Below are positions 24,780-32,972 of a DNA stretch of 39,000 bases, one piece after another (positions within the stretch are counted from its first letter, which is position 1; the number at the start of each line of letters is the position of its first letter). This stretch comes from Bifidobacterium breve. GTDB taxonomy: Bacteria; Bacteroidota; Bacteroidia; Flavobacteriales; Flavobacteriaceae. The DNA is taken from positions 1 to 39,000 of the forward strand of contig CALPIE020000008.1 of the NCBI GenBank assembly GCA_943323545.2, written 5' to 3'. The position numbers were made by a program, and so were the translations under genes. A model generated the notes under the pieces. That model was given only the letters and a program-made list of their open reading frames with translations. It was not told where the DNA came from and made no database searches.

Positions 24780-25056
24780 ATTTTTTATAACTTCCTAAAA
24801 AAACGATTATTGAAATCCAAACTGTTAAATGAATTAAAAAACATTTCACATAACTTATGTTTGAATTTACATGGCGTATAGCATGAACTAGGGCGTAAAT
24901 TAATCCAATTGGAATTAGAAGAAAAAATAATAAAACACCCATGTTTGGGGTTTTTGCATCGCCTGGGAAAAGTTCATAACATAAACCCGCAAAGAGAATG
25001 TAGATGATATAAAAACCAATGGTTAGGTTTTCTTTGGTGAATTTGTTGAGGTTCAT
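24778..25056 (-). CDS. Small three-helix membrane protein, unknown function
   Basis: 92 residues from the ATG at 25054-25056; an earlier in-frame ATG at 25080 lies inside a palindromic repeat and adds only MGIHKTIT. Three hydrophobic helices are visible (about 12-28, 38-58 and 66-88). No family motif recognised. It ends in the terminator it shares with the zinc peptidase gene and is preceded by a mirrored pair of palindromes, so it may be transcribed with the Lrp gene upstream. Confidence 0.65.
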   Translation of the reverse strand: MNLNKFTKENLTIGFYIIYILFAGLCYELFPGDAKTPNMGVLLFFLLIPIGLIYALVHAIRHVNSNISYVKCFLIHLTVWISIIVFLGSYKK

Positions 25057-25071
25057 TGTTATTGTTTTATG

Positions 25072-25154
25072 GATTCCCACATTCGTGGGAAAGACGCAAA
25101 ATTAAAACAATAATTCTAATTTAATTAGACGTCTTTTCCGCGAAGGTGGAAATC
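25072..25154. repeat. Mirrored pair of REP-like palindromes
   Basis: Two 25-base copies in opposite orientation, at 25072-25096 and 25130-25154, share the pattern GATT-CCAC-TTCG-GG-AAAGACG and differ at five positions. Copy 1 holds the perfect stem TTCCCAC/GTGGGAA. In copy 2 the third pair has changed from C-G to T-A on both sides, so pairing is kept. A 33-base AT-rich spacer separates them. Confidence 0.75.
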
Positions 25155-25157
25155 TAT

Positions 25158-25628
25158 TTAAAGCTGTATTTGTCGTTCTATTTGTTGTTCCAAAGATATA
25201 AATGTTTCGGTTCTGGAAACGCCATCTATTGGTTGGATTTTCTTATTTAATAACTGCATTAAATGCTCGTTATCACGGCAAATAATTTTGATGAGAATAC
25301 TCCAATTTCCAGTCGTATAATGACATTCCAACACTTCTGGTATTTTTTTTAATTCTTTAACAGCTTCCGAATTGCTAGCTGCTTTTTCGAGATAAATACC
25401 AATAAAGGCCATAGTTTTATATCCTAACACTTTATTGTTTACTATAAATTTAGATCCCGAAATAACATTGGCATCTTCCAGTTTTTTTAAGCGTTGGTGA
25501 ATAGCCGCTCCCGAAATTCCGATTTTGTTAGCGATTTGAAGTATGGGTTTGCGGGCATCTTCCATTAAGTCACGAAGAATTTCCTTGTCGATTCCATCGA
25601 TCTCGATTTGCAGTTGGTTGATTTTCAT
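25158..25628 (-). CDS. Lrp/AsnC family transcriptional regulator
   Basis: 156 residues. The N-terminal helix-turn-helix (about 13-57, with ILQIANKIGISGAAIHQRLKKLEDANVI) binds DNA; the C-terminal RAM domain (about 65-150) contains MAFIGIYLEKA, LECHYTTGNWSILIKIICRD and the ending TETFISLEQQIERQ. Such proteins form octamers or dimers and sense amino acids. The neighbouring saccharopine dehydrogenase-like gene suggests that the effector could be lysine or a related amino acid, which is inference. A TAnnTTTG box lies 17 bases upstream of the ATG. Confidence 0.95.
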   Translation of the reverse strand: MKINQLQIEIDGIDKEILRDLMEDARKPILQIANKIGISGAAIHQRLKKLEDANVISGSKFIVNNKVLGYKTMAFIGIYLEKAASNSEAVKELKKIPEVLECHYTTGNWSILIKIICRDNEHLMQLLNKKIQPIDGVSRTETFISLEQQIERQIQL

Positions 25629-25645
25629 TAGTGATGAATTTAAAG

Positions 25646-25653
25646 CAAAAATA
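25646..25653 (-). promoter_or_regulatory. Promoter -7 box TATTTTTG for the Lrp-family gene
   Basis: An exact TAnnTTTG match 17 bases before the ATG at 25628. Confidence 0.5.
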
Positions 25654-25705
25654 GAAATTTAGTTTCAAATTAAAAGCAAATAGAAAGAAACAATTGGTAT
25701 TCTAG

Positions 25706-25806
25706 CCCCGATAGAGCCGATAGCTCTTGTTGAGGGACGAAACAAGACTAAAGGCGAAAGCGGGAAAAAAAGTCTTAGGGCAATACACAAGTGCTTCTAA
25801 AAAAGC
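25706..25806 (+). repeat. Dispersed flavobacterial-type intergenic repeat, copy B
   Basis: It begins CCCCGATAGAG, contains GAGGGACGAAA and GCGAAAGCGGGAAA, and ends CTTCTAAAAAAGCC right at the stop of the saccharopine dehydrogenase-like gene (minus strand). It shares opening and order of motifs with copy A at about 4213-4296. Boundaries are approximate. Confidence 0.55.
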
Positions 25807-27183
25807 CTAATTGGTCGTAGTCAGTTTATCGGGATTGTAACCCACATAAGGCATTGCAGTTTCTTTAAAAACCACACCAAATTCTTCAAGTTCTTTTAAG
25901 ATAGGAAGGTATACTTCTTTGCGAATGGGCAATTGCACGCCAGGTGTTTTGATGTTTCCGTTAAGGATTTGTAAGGTTGCCATTGCAACTGGTAAACCAA
26001 CGGTTTTTGCCATGGCGGTATAAGTTTGATCATCACCAATGCACACCATTTTAGAATCGATTTGGTGTTGTTCGCCATTAAGTTCATACCCAAATTTGTG
26101 GTACATCACAATCATGTCTTTGTCGTTGGGTTGGAGTGTCCAACTGTCGTTTAAGATGCGCTCTAAAATTTGTGCTGGAGTAGCATTTTTAAGACCGATT
26201 ATTTTATTAGAATTGAATAAGTCGAGTTCTAATAGTTTGTCCCACATTATATCATCTTGTTCAATATTTAATGCTAAACGTGTTTTTATTTCAACAGAAT
26301 CGGTAGGGTGAAATGGCAAGAAAGAATTGGTAAAGTCACGGAAACTCATTGTTTCAGAATTTTCCATAGCATAAGAATCATCGGTCATTCCGAGTTGAAC
26401 GAACATGTTCCAGGCTTTTGAAAAACCAACCCTGCGAATGGTCCCTCTGTATAATGTAAGCACATCATCTAAACCATACACACTTCGGTATTTTAACGAA
26501 TCGCGGTTGGCGTAGCCTTCGAATTTTCCGTAACCTTCAACCATTAAAAACTCGGTTCTTCTAAATAATTTGTGGTACGGAATGTATTTGTATTTTCCTT
26601 CCTGGATGAATTTAGCGGCACCACCTTGACCAGCAAGAACTACGTTTCTTGGTGCCCAAGTGAATTTGTAATTCCACAAATTGGTGTCTGATTCTGGTGC
26701 AACTAATCCGCCACAGAACGATTCAAACAAAATCATTTTTCCTCCTTTTCCTCGAATTTCATCAATAACTTTCATAGCACTCATGTGATCAATTCCGGGA
26801 TCGAGACCAATCTCATTCATAAAAATCAGATTATTTTTTTTCGCAGCTTCATCTAATTTTTGCATCGCATCCGAAATATAGGAAGCTGTAACCATATGTT
26901 TTTTGTAGGTAATACAGTCTTTAGCGACTTCAATATGCATGTGAGCAGGCAACATTGAAATTACAATATCTGCTTTTTGAATTTCTGTATTTCGTTGAGA
27001 TTTATTTGTAATGTCTAATTGAATTGCAGTAGCATTTGAATGGTTGCTTGTTTTTCGTTGGGCTAATTCTAATGAGATATCACCAATAGTTAAATGCAAA
27101 CTTTCTTTATCTGATTTATTAAGAAGGTATTGAATTAATGAGGAGGCAGAGCGACCAGCGCCGATGATAAGAATGTTTCTCAT
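25807..27183 (-). CDS. Saccharopine dehydrogenase-family oxidoreductase
   Basis: 458 residues. The N-terminal Rossmann fold begins MRNILIIGAGRSASSLIQYL (GxGxxxxS pattern for NAD(P)). Further conserved blocks are ADIVISMLPAHMHIEVAKDC, FMNEIGLDPGIDHMSAMKVID and FESFCGGLVAPE, as in the Lys9-type saccharopine reductase/dehydrogenase group (about 450 residues). Family members act in lysine metabolism through saccharopine, or in related opine reactions; the exact substrate is not decided by the sequence. It is upstream of an Lrp regulator gene on the same strand, 178 bases away, and its 3' end abuts a dispersed repeat. No promoter box is evident, so it may be read from the DUF3108 operon upstream. 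Confidence 0.9.
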   Translation of the reverse strand: MRNILIIGAGRSASSLIQYLLNKSDKESLHLTIGDISLELAQRKTSNHSNATAIQLDITNKSQRNTEIQKADIVISMLPAHMHIEVAKDCITYKKHMVTASYISDAMQKLDEAAKKNNLIFMNEIGLDPGIDHMSAMKVIDEIRGKGGKMILFESFCGGLVAPESDTNLWNYKFTWAPRNVVLAGQGGAAKFIQEGKYKYIPYHKLFRRTEFLMVEGYGKFEGYANRDSLKYRSVYGLDDVLTLYRGTIRRVGFSKAWNMFVQLGMTDDSYAMENSETMSFRDFTNSFLPFHPTDSVEIKTRLALNIEQDDIMWDKLLELDLFNSNKIIGLKNATPAQILERILNDSWTLQPNDKDMIVMYHKFGYELNGEQHQIDSKMVCIGDDQTYTAMAKTVGLPVAMATLQILNGNIKTPGVQLPIRKEVYLPILKELEEFGVVFKETAMPYVGYNPDKLTTTN

Positions 27184-27200
27184 ATTGTTTTTAATTACTA

Positions 27201-27225
27201 CGTCAGTTTGGCCTTTGGCCTTGTG
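27201..27225. repeat. Short heptamer repeat upstream of the saccharopine dehydrogenase-like gene
   Basis: TTTGGCC occurs twice in a row, then a partial third unit TTG, about 25-40 bases upstream of the ATG at 27183. It is another period-7 tract in this window. Confidence 0.4.
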
Positions 27226-27272
27226 TGAATGTAAATCTAAAGAAATTTCAATAAAATAGGGATTTTAAAATA

Positions 27273-27596
27273 TTATTCTAATCCTTCCAAATCCTCTAAA
27301 TCTTTTTGAGCTTCTTTTTTAGTTTCTATTTTATCTTTTTCAAATTGGGTATCTACGGCTACTTCATCTTTAATTAAGAAAGTTTTTCCAAGCACAAAAG
27401 CGATGCAGAATAAAGCAACCATTACCAACCATTTTGGCAATTTTTTTTGTAAACCATCTGATTTTGAATAAGCTAATAAAGCAAAAATAATTGCGAGTCC
27501 AATAGGTAATAGTGCTAAAGTATCAAATGGTAAGGCAGAAAATACAATCCCTAAACTCGAAAATATTATGGCTAAAACAACAAATAACTTTCTCAT
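27273..27596 (-). CDS. Small membrane protein with charged C-terminal tail
   Basis: 107 residues. Three hydrophobic helices (about 4-20, 24-44 and 56-74) are followed by a highly charged tail (KDKIETKKEAQKDLEDLEGLE) that would lie in the cytoplasm or periplasm. No family recognised. It starts 11 bases after the DUF3108 gene on the same strand, so the two form an operon. Confidence 0.7.
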   Translation of the reverse strand: MRKLFVVLAIIFSSLGIVFSALPFDTLALLPIGLAIIFALLAYSKSDGLQKKLPKWLVMVALFCIAFVLGKTFLIKDEVAVDTQFEKDKIETKKEAQKDLEDLEGLE

Positions 27597-27607
27597 AATA
27601 ATTAAAA

Positions 27608-28369
27608 TTAAATACCTGTAGCAGAGGTTAATGTCAATTGTCCTGTGCCAACTGGAATGCTAAATTTCATTAAAGCTGGGATTTTTTTAGCGTCAGCAGT
27701 AAGCCAAATTAAGTTTTTATCTTTCCCTTTTAATACTTCTGTTTTAGCTCCAATAGACAATTTATAACAGTTTTTTGAACCTAAATTTCCAGCTGAAATG
27801 GTTTCTGTACCTAATAACTTTACTGAAACTGGAATTTGTTTTTCATCAAATACAATAATAAAAGAAAGAGATTGTCCTATTTTCATTTTAGAGAAATCCA
27901 TTGTTCTTAATTTGTACATAATAGAAACTACATCTTGTGTTGAACCACCAATTGTAAAAGTGTTTGACCTTTCAGGTTTGTTTCTTTTTTTAACTGTACT
28001 TGTAATTGTATTTCCTTTAAAAATATATTTCTCTTTTTTGGTATAACCCCCTTCGTCTATACTTCTTTTATATAAGCTAGGTTTTAAAGTTTTTGGGTCT
28101 ACATATGATTCGTAGATATCTCTAATTTTAAAAAATTTATCCCATTTGGCAAAAGTGCTTAATTCGCAGTTTAAATGTAAAAATGAATTTTTAGAAGTAG
28201 AAACTGTTTCGGTTGAAAGGGTTACTTGAGCCAATTGTGTCATTAATCCACTCATATTATATGATCCAGTATAAATTAACTTTTCACCAGATGTAATACC
28301 TGCATTATTCTCTTTATTAAAAGAGCATAAAATTAAAATTGAACAAAGTAAAAGCAGTATTTTTTTCAT
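27608..28369 (-). CDS. DUF3108 family exported protein
   Basis: 253 residues with a signal peptide (MKKILLLLCSILILCSF; Cys residues at 9 and 15, lipoprotein status uncertain). The mature part is beta-rich with the DUF3108 layout: GEKLIYTGSYNMSGLMTQLAQVTL, YESYVDPKTLKPSLYKRSIDEGGY, DVVSIMYKLRTMDFS and IWLTADAKKIPALMKF. The family is periplasmic, resembles lipid-binding beta barrels in fold, and has no settled function. Its promoter box lies 17 bases upstream. It leads an operon with a small membrane protein gene. Confidence 0.88.
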   Translation of the reverse strand: MKKILLLLCSILILCSFNKENNAGITSGEKLIYTGSYNMSGLMTQLAQVTLSTETVSTSKNSFLHLNCELSTFAKWDKFFKIRDIYESYVDPKTLKPSLYKRSIDEGGYTKKEKYIFKGNTITSTVKKRNKPERSNTFTIGGSTQDVVSIMYKLRTMDFSKMKIGQSLSFIIVFDEKQIPVSVKLLGTETISAGNLGSKNCYKLSIGAKTEVLKGKDKNLIWLTADAKKIPALMKFSIPVGTGQLTLTSATGI

Positions 28370-28386
28370 TTAAAATAATTAATGAG

Positions 28387-28394
28387 CAAATATA
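28387..28394 (-). promoter_or_regulatory. Promoter -7 box TATATTTG for the DUF3108 operon
   Basis: An exact TAnnTTTG match 17 bases before the ATG at 28369. Confidence 0.6.
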
Positions 28395-28460
28395 AATTTT
28401 TAAAAGTTATTAAATTCAAAAAGAAAACATAAAAACCTTTCTATTTCATTAGATAACAGA

Positions 28461-28468
28461 TAAATTTG
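28461..28468 (+). promoter_or_regulatory. Promoter -7 box TAAATTTG for the DUF423 gene
   Basis: An exact TAnnTTTG match 24 bases before the ATG at 28493. It overlaps the longer in-frame start at 28466, ruling that start out. Confidence 0.6.
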
Positions 28469-28492
28469 AAGCTTATTTTATTTACTTTTTTT

Positions 28493-28879
28493 ATGGACAG
28501 AAAAATAATTTCAAGTGCTGCTTTTTTTGGAATGACTGCAATAATATTAGGAGCATTCGGTGCACATGCGTTGAAAAGAGTATTGACTATTGATCAATTA
28601 GCTACATTTGAAACGGGTGTTAAATATCAAATGTACCATGCTTTATTTTTACTTTTTATAGGATTAACGAATCAATTAACTATCAAAATAAAAAAAGCAA
28701 TAGTGTTATTTACAATTTTTGGAATTATACTTTTCTCTGGCTCAATCTATTTGTTATCGACGACGAGTATTACTTCAATTAATTTTAAAGTTATTGGGTT
28801 TGTTACACCAATTGGCGGTGCATTATTAATAGTGGCTTGGGGCATTTTAATGTTTCATTTTTTAAAGAAAAAAAGATAA
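28493..28879 (+). CDS. DUF423 family membrane protein
   Basis: 128 residues from the ATG at 28493 (MDRKIISSAAFFG). The sequence GAFGAHALKRVLTIDQLATFETGVKYQMYHALFLL is the DUF423 (YgdD-like) signature; four membrane helices are predicted (about 8-26, 48-64, 70-90 and 97-120). The function is unknown. It is divergent from the DUF3108 operon, and its promoter overlaps the longer open frame. It is followed by pckA after 79 bases, with a separate promoter there. Confidence 0.93.
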   Translation: MDRKIISSAAFFGMTAIILGAFGAHALKRVLTIDQLATFETGVKYQMYHALFLLFIGLTNQLTIKIKKAIVLFTIFGIILFSGSIYLLSTTSITSINFKVIGFVTPIGGALLIVAWGILMFHFLKKKR

Positions 28880-28916
28880 AAGTCAAGTATTTTAATGGTA
28901 ACTAAAATATAATTTT

Positions 28917-28924
28917 TAACTTTG
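28917..28924 (+). promoter_or_regulatory. Promoter -7 box TAACTTTG for pckA
   Basis: An exact TAnnTTTG match 34 bases before the ATG at 28959. Confidence 0.55.
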
Positions 28925-28958
28925 CAATCTTATTAATAATTGAATTACATAATATTTT

Positions 28959-30584
28959 ATGGATAACTTCGCTCAAATTACGAAATCGATTTCGTTAGAA
29001 AAATATGGAATCCTTAATACAGAAGAGTTAGTTTACAATCCGAGTTTTGAAACTTTATATAATGAAGAGTTAAATACGAATTTGGTTGGTTACGAAAGAG
29101 GACAATTAACAGAACTTGGGGCAGTAAATGTAATGACTGGCGAATTTACTGGAAGATCTCCAAAAGACAAATACATAGTCAAAGATAGCATTACAGAAAA
29201 CACCATTTGGTGGAATTCAGAAAAAGCAGTTAATGATAATAAACCAATTTCACAGTCTACTTGGAATGCATTAAAAGAAAACACAGTTTCCCAACTTTCT
29301 GGGAAACGATTGTTTGTAATTGATGCTTTTTGTGGCGCAAATCAAAACACTAGATTGAAAGTGCGTTTTATAATGGAAGTTGCTTGGCAAGCTCATTTTG
29401 TAAAAAATATGTTTATCCGTCCAACGGAAGAAGAATTGGAAAATTTTGGAGAACCCGATTTTATTGTAATGAACGGTTCAAAAACAAGTTTTAAAGATTA
29501 TGCCGCTCATGGTTTAAATTCGGAAGTTTATGTTGCTTTTAATTTAACGGAAAAAGTTCAAATTATTGGTGGTACATGGTATGGTGGTGAGATGAAAAAA
29601 GGAATGTTTGCCATGATGAATTACTATTTACCATTACAAGGAATTGCGTCTATGCACTGTTCTGCAAATAAAGGAAGTGATGGTGATGTTGCTGTTTTCT
29701 TTGGATTGTCAGGAACAGGAAAAACTACTTTATCTACCGATCCAAAGAGAGCATTAATTGGAGATGATGAACATGGTTGGGACAATGAAGGGGTATTTAA
29801 TTTTGAAGGAGGTTGTTATGCAAAAACTATTGATTTAAGCGAAGAAAATGAGCCTGATATTTTTGCAGCCATAAAAAAAGATGCATTATTAGAAAACGTA
29901 ACGGTTGATGCTAATGGCAAAATTGATTTTAAAGATGGTTCTGTAACTCAAAATACACGTGTTTCTTATCCGATAAGTCACATACATAATATTGTTAAAC
30001 CAGTTTCAAAAGCAGGTCATGCTACAAAAGTAATCTTCTTAACAGCAGATGCATTTGGAGTGATGCCTCCCGTTTCTAAGTTGACACCAGAGCAAACTAA
30101 ATATTATTTTCTATCAGGATTTACTGCAAAATTAGCAGGAACTGAAAGAGGAGTAACAGAACCAACGCCAACATTTTCAGCTTGTTTTGGAAAAGCATTT
30201 TTAACCCTTCATCCTACAAAATATGGAGAGGAATTGGTTAAAAAGATGGAACAACATCATGCCACAGCTTATATGGTTAATACTGGTTGGAACGGTACAG
30301 GAAAACGTATTTCAATTAAAGATACGCGAGCAATTATTGATGCCATTTTAGATGGTTCGATTGAAAAAGCTGAAACAAAAACAATTCCGATATTTAATTT
30401 TGAAGTGCCTACTTCATTACATGATGTAAATCAAGCTATTTTAGATCCAAGAGATACCTATGCCGATGCCAATGAATGGAATGCCAAAGCAAAAGACTTA
30501 GCGTCTCGATTTATTAATAATTTTGTGCAATATACGGACAATACAGAAGGTCTTAATTTAGTAAAATCTGGACCTCAATTATAA
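28959..30584 (+). CDS. pckA: Phosphoenolpyruvate carboxykinase (ATP)
   Basis: 541 residues, normal length. It turns oxaloacetate and ATP into phosphoenolpyruvate, CO2 and ADP, the first committed step of gluconeogenesis. Motifs are intact: [16 protein letters not shown] (oxaloacetate/CO2 region), the kinase loop GLSGTGKTT at 249-257, the metal-binding IGDDEHGWD, and [20 protein letters not shown]. It uses ATP rather than GTP, as the P-loop form and length show. It is monocistronic, with its own promoter and a strong terminator. Confidence 0.97.
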   Translation: MDNFAQITKSISLEKYGILNTEELVYNPSFETLYNEELNTNLVGYERGQLTELGAVNVMTGEFTGRSPKDKYIVKDSITENTIWWNSEKAVNDNKPISQSTWNALKENTVSQLSGKRLFVIDAFCGANQNTRLKVRFIMEVAWQAHFVKNMFIRPTEEELENFGEPDFIVMNGSKTSFKDYAAHGLNSEVYVAFNLTEKVQIIGGTWYGGEMKKGMFAMMNYYLPLQGIASMHCSANKGSDGDVAVFFGLSGTGKTTLSTDPKRALIGDDEHGWDNEGVFNFEGGCYAKTIDLSEENEPDIFAAIKKDALLENVTVDANGKIDFKDGSVTQNTRVSYPISHIHNIVKPVSKAGHATKVIFLTADAFGVMPPVSKLTPEQTKYYFLSGFTAKLAGTERGVTEPTPTFSACFGKAFLTLHPTKYGEELVKKMEQHHATAYMVNTGWNGTGKRISIKDTRAIIDAILDGSIEKAETKTIPIFNFEVPTSLHDVNQAILDPRDTYADANEWNAKAKDLASRFINNFVQYTDNTEGLNLVKSGPQL

Positions 30585-30603
30585 AACAAAAACACCCTTA
30601 AAC

Positions 30604-30638
30604 AAAAAAGTCTCGCTATTATTTAGCGAGACTTTTTT
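30604..30638. terminator. Bidirectional terminator between pckA and hemD
   Basis: AAAAAAGTCTCGCT and AGCGAGACTTTTTT are perfect 14-bp arms around a 7-base loop. The A-run and T-run make it work in both directions for the two convergent genes. Confidence 0.9.
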
Positions 30639-30658
30639 GATTGTATTTAAAAGTGATT

Positions 30659-31417
30659 TTATTTTCCTTTATTGGCTTCTGCAATATATTTTTCTAAAGC
30701 CATGGTCATGGAAGGCGTTTCTGGAGTAGGCGCCAAAATATCAATTCGCAATCCGTGTTCCAAAGCTTCTTTTTGAGTAGTACTTCCAAAAACGGCAATA
30801 CGTGTGTTGTTTTGTTTGAAATCTGGAAAGTTTTTGAATAGGGATTTGATTCCGGTTGGACTGAAAAACGCTAAAACATCGTAATATACATCTGCCAAAT
30901 CAGATAAATCACTCATTACAGTCTTATAGAAAATGGCTTGAGTCCAATTTACTTTTAAATTATTTAAAGTAATTGGAGCATCAGCATTTAATTGATCAGA
31001 AGCTGGTAATAAGTATTTTTCTTCTTTGTATTTTTTAAATAATGATGACATGTCGGCAAAATCTTTTTGACCCACATAAATCTTACGTTTACGGTATACA
31101 ACATATTTTTGAAGGTAGAAAGCTATTGCTTCTGATTGACAAAAATATCTTAAATCTTCTGGGACTTTATAACGCATTTCTTCAGCAACTCTAAAAAAAT
31201 GATCAACAGCATTTCTACTTGTCAATATAATTGCAGTAAAATTATTTAGGTCAATTTTTTGAGCCCTAATTTCCTTTGCATTAACGCCTTCTACATGAAT
31301 AAAAGAACGAAAATCAACTTTAACTTTGTGTTTTTGTTGTAAATCAAAATAAGGAGAATTTTCTACCTTAGGTTCTGGTTGTGACACCAAAATCGTTTTC
31401 ACTTTCAAATTTGACAT
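30659..31417 (-). CDS. hemD: Uroporphyrinogen-III synthase
   Basis: 252 residues. HemD closes hydroxymethylbilane into uroporphyrinogen III on the way to heme. The protein has the two-lobed alpha/beta layout: KTILVSQPEPK at the start, FTAIILTSRNAVDHFF, KYLLPASDQLNADAPITL and DVLAFFSPTGIKSLFKNF, with NTRIAVFGSTTQKEALEHGL near the end. Sequence conservation in the family is low, so the match rests on this order of motifs. It lies 9 bases downstream of the DUF4271 gene, a pairing I recall from Flavobacteria, and ends at a shared terminator with pckA. Confidence 0.9.
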   Translation of the reverse strand: MSNLKVKTILVSQPEPKVENSPYFDLQQKHKVKVDFRSFIHVEGVNAKEIRAQKIDLNNFTAIILTSRNAVDHFFRVAEEMRYKVPEDLRYFCQSEAIAFYLQKYVVYRKRKIYVGQKDFADMSSLFKKYKEEKYLLPASDQLNADAPITLNNLKVNWTQAIFYKTVMSDLSDLADVYYDVLAFFSPTGIKSLFKNFPDFKQNNTRIAVFGSTTQKEALEHGLRIDILAPTPETPSMTMALEKYIAEANKGK

Positions 31418-31426
31418 TCTTCTTTT

Positions 31427-32092
31427 CTAATTTTTTGTAATCAAATAATAGATAAAATAGTACGGTGCTATTTCAAGTGCGCAAAGATACAAAATAAAAT
31501 AAAACAACTTAGATATTATTAAATTTTGATAAATCTTTAAAGAAAGCAAGTAAGTAATAGCGTTTACCATCAATAAAATAGCAATAATAACTAAATAAAG
31601 AGAATTTGATGCATAATCACTATAGTATAATAAAATGGAAATAGGCAATAAAAGCAAACCAATAAAAGTTCTGTAACTTACTTTTTTTAAATTAAATTCT
31701 TCAATAATTTCTTCAATATTAAAAGTTTCAGCAATAATTTTTTCAATTAAAAACTTAGAGAGTATGAATACATTAAGTAGCGTAAAAATTTGTACAAACA
31801 AAACCCAATCTGTTTTTGAACCATAGCCAAAATGATGAAATACAATTTGTATAAAAAATGATAAAGAAATGATATTTACCACAAATAAAATTACATTAAA
31901 ACCACTCATTAAATGATTGCTTTCTTTGTAAATTTTTAAATATTTATCGGATACAATTATCCTTAAAAAATCGTGAAAGCGACTTTCAAATGTTGATTTT
32001 GCTAAAACTATTAAGGCAAAAGAGGTTACAAATACTATTGTAGCCCAATCTTTATTTTCAATTATTCTAAGTTGTAATTCAAGTTGTGTCAT
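31427..32092 (-). CDS. DUF4271 family membrane protein
   Basis: 221 residues from the ATG at 32090-32092; a TTG nine bases upstream lies within the promoter box. About six membrane helices are visible (ATIVFVTSFALIVLA, NVILFVVNIISLSFFIQIVF, WVLFVQIFTLLNVFIL, YRTFIGLLLLPISILLYY, LYLVIIAILLMVNAITYLL, LFYFILYLCALEIAPYYF). DUF4271 is a Bacteroidetes membrane family of unknown function. It is the first gene of a two-gene operon with hemD. The promoter box ends 6 bases before the ATG, so the message may have no leader. Confidence 0.9.
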   Translation of the reverse strand: MTQLELQLRIIENKDWATIVFVTSFALIVLAKSTFESRFHDFLRIIVSDKYLKIYKESNHLMSGFNVILFVVNIISLSFFIQIVFHHFGYGSKTDWVLFVQIFTLLNVFILSKFLIEKIIAETFNIEEIIEEFNLKKVSYRTFIGLLLLPISILLYYSDYASNSLYLVIIAILLMVNAITYLLSLKIYQNLIISKLFYFILYLCALEIAPYYFIYYLITKN

Positions 32093-32098
32093 TGACAA

Positions 32099-32106
32099 CA
32101 AAAATA
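32099..32106 (-). promoter_or_regulatory. Promoter -7 box TATTTTTG for DUF4271-hemD, very close to the start
   Basis: An exact TAnnTTTG match with only TTGTCA between it and the ATG at 32092. Transcription would begin at or within a few bases of the start codon. Confidence 0.5.
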
Positions 32107-32167
32107 CTAAAATTTATTTCTTTAATGTTATTATAATATTATTTAGATTCTAAAGTTATAAAATGAG

Positions 32168-32175
32168 TATTTTTG
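32168..32175 (+). promoter_or_regulatory. Promoter -7 box TATTTTTG for the mannosyltransferase operon
   Basis: An exact TAnnTTTG match 20 bases before the ATG at 32196, divergent from the DUF4271 box 61 bases away. Confidence 0.6.
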
Positions 32176-32195
32176 CACTAATTATTCTTTAATTT

Positions 32196-32921
32196 ATGAA
32201 TTGCGGTATAGTAATTATTCCTACTTATAACGAGATTGAAAACATTGAAAGTATTGTAAGAGCAGTATTTTCCTTGCATAAATCATTTCATGTTTTAATA
32301 ATAGATGATAACTCTCCTGATAAAACTGCAGATAAAGTAGTAGAGCTACAAAGTGAATTTCCCAATCAATTATTTTTAGAACAACGAACAAAAAAAGCAG
32401 GATTAGGAACAGCTTATGTTCACGGATTTAAATGGGCTTTGCAAAAAGGTTATGAATTTATTTATGAAATGGATGCCGATTTTTCTCATAATCCAAATGA
32501 TCTTGAAAAATTATATGCAGCTTGCCATTTTGACACAGCCGATATTGCAATTGGATCGCGCTATGTAACCGGAGTTAATGTGGTAAATTGGCCTTTAAGC
32601 AGGGTTTTATTGTCGTATTTTGCTTCAGTTTATGTTAGAATGATAACCGGCATGAAGATTATGGATGCTACTGCTGGATTTATTTGTTATAAACGACACG
32701 TTTTAGAAAGCATCAATTTAGATAAAATAAAATTTATAGGATATGCTTTTCAAATAGAAATGAAATACAGAGCATTTGCCAAAGGATTCAATATACAAGA
32801 AGTTCCAGTAATTTTTACAGACAGAACCAAAGGACAATCAAAAATGAGTGGTTCAATAATAAAAGAAGCTGTTTTTGGAGTCTTGTCTTTACGGATAAAA
32901 AAGTTTTTTAATAGATTATAA
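32196..32921 (+). CDS. Polyprenol monophosphomannose synthase-like glycosyltransferase (GT2)
   Basis: 241 residues, no membrane anchor beyond a possible peripheral surface. The GT-A fold starts IVIIPTYNEIENIESIV; LIIDDNSPDKTADKV binds the nucleotide sugar, and EMDADFSHNP carries the DxD metal motif. IGSRYVTG, AGFICYKR, and FIGYAFQIEMKYRAF with IQEVPVIFTDRTKGQSKMS are the Dpm1/Ppm1 signature. It probably moves mannose (or glucose) from GDP/UDP-sugar to a polyprenol phosphate for envelope glycans. It precedes the dihydroorotase gene by 51 bases, probably in the same operon. Confidence 0.92.
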   Translation: MNCGIVIIPTYNEIENIESIVRAVFSLHKSFHVLIIDDNSPDKTADKVVELQSEFPNQLFLEQRTKKAGLGTAYVHGFKWALQKGYEFIYEMDADFSHNPNDLEKLYAACHFDTADIAIGSRYVTGVNVVNWPLSRVLLSYFASVYVRMITGMKIMDATAGFICYKRHVLESINLDKIKFIGYAFQIEMKYRAFAKGFNIQEVPVIFTDRTKGQSKMSGSIIKEAVFGVLSLRIKKFFNRL

Positions 32922-32972
32922 ATCAATCCGATTTTACTCTTTTATTGGGTAACGGAATAAGGAATACAAAAA

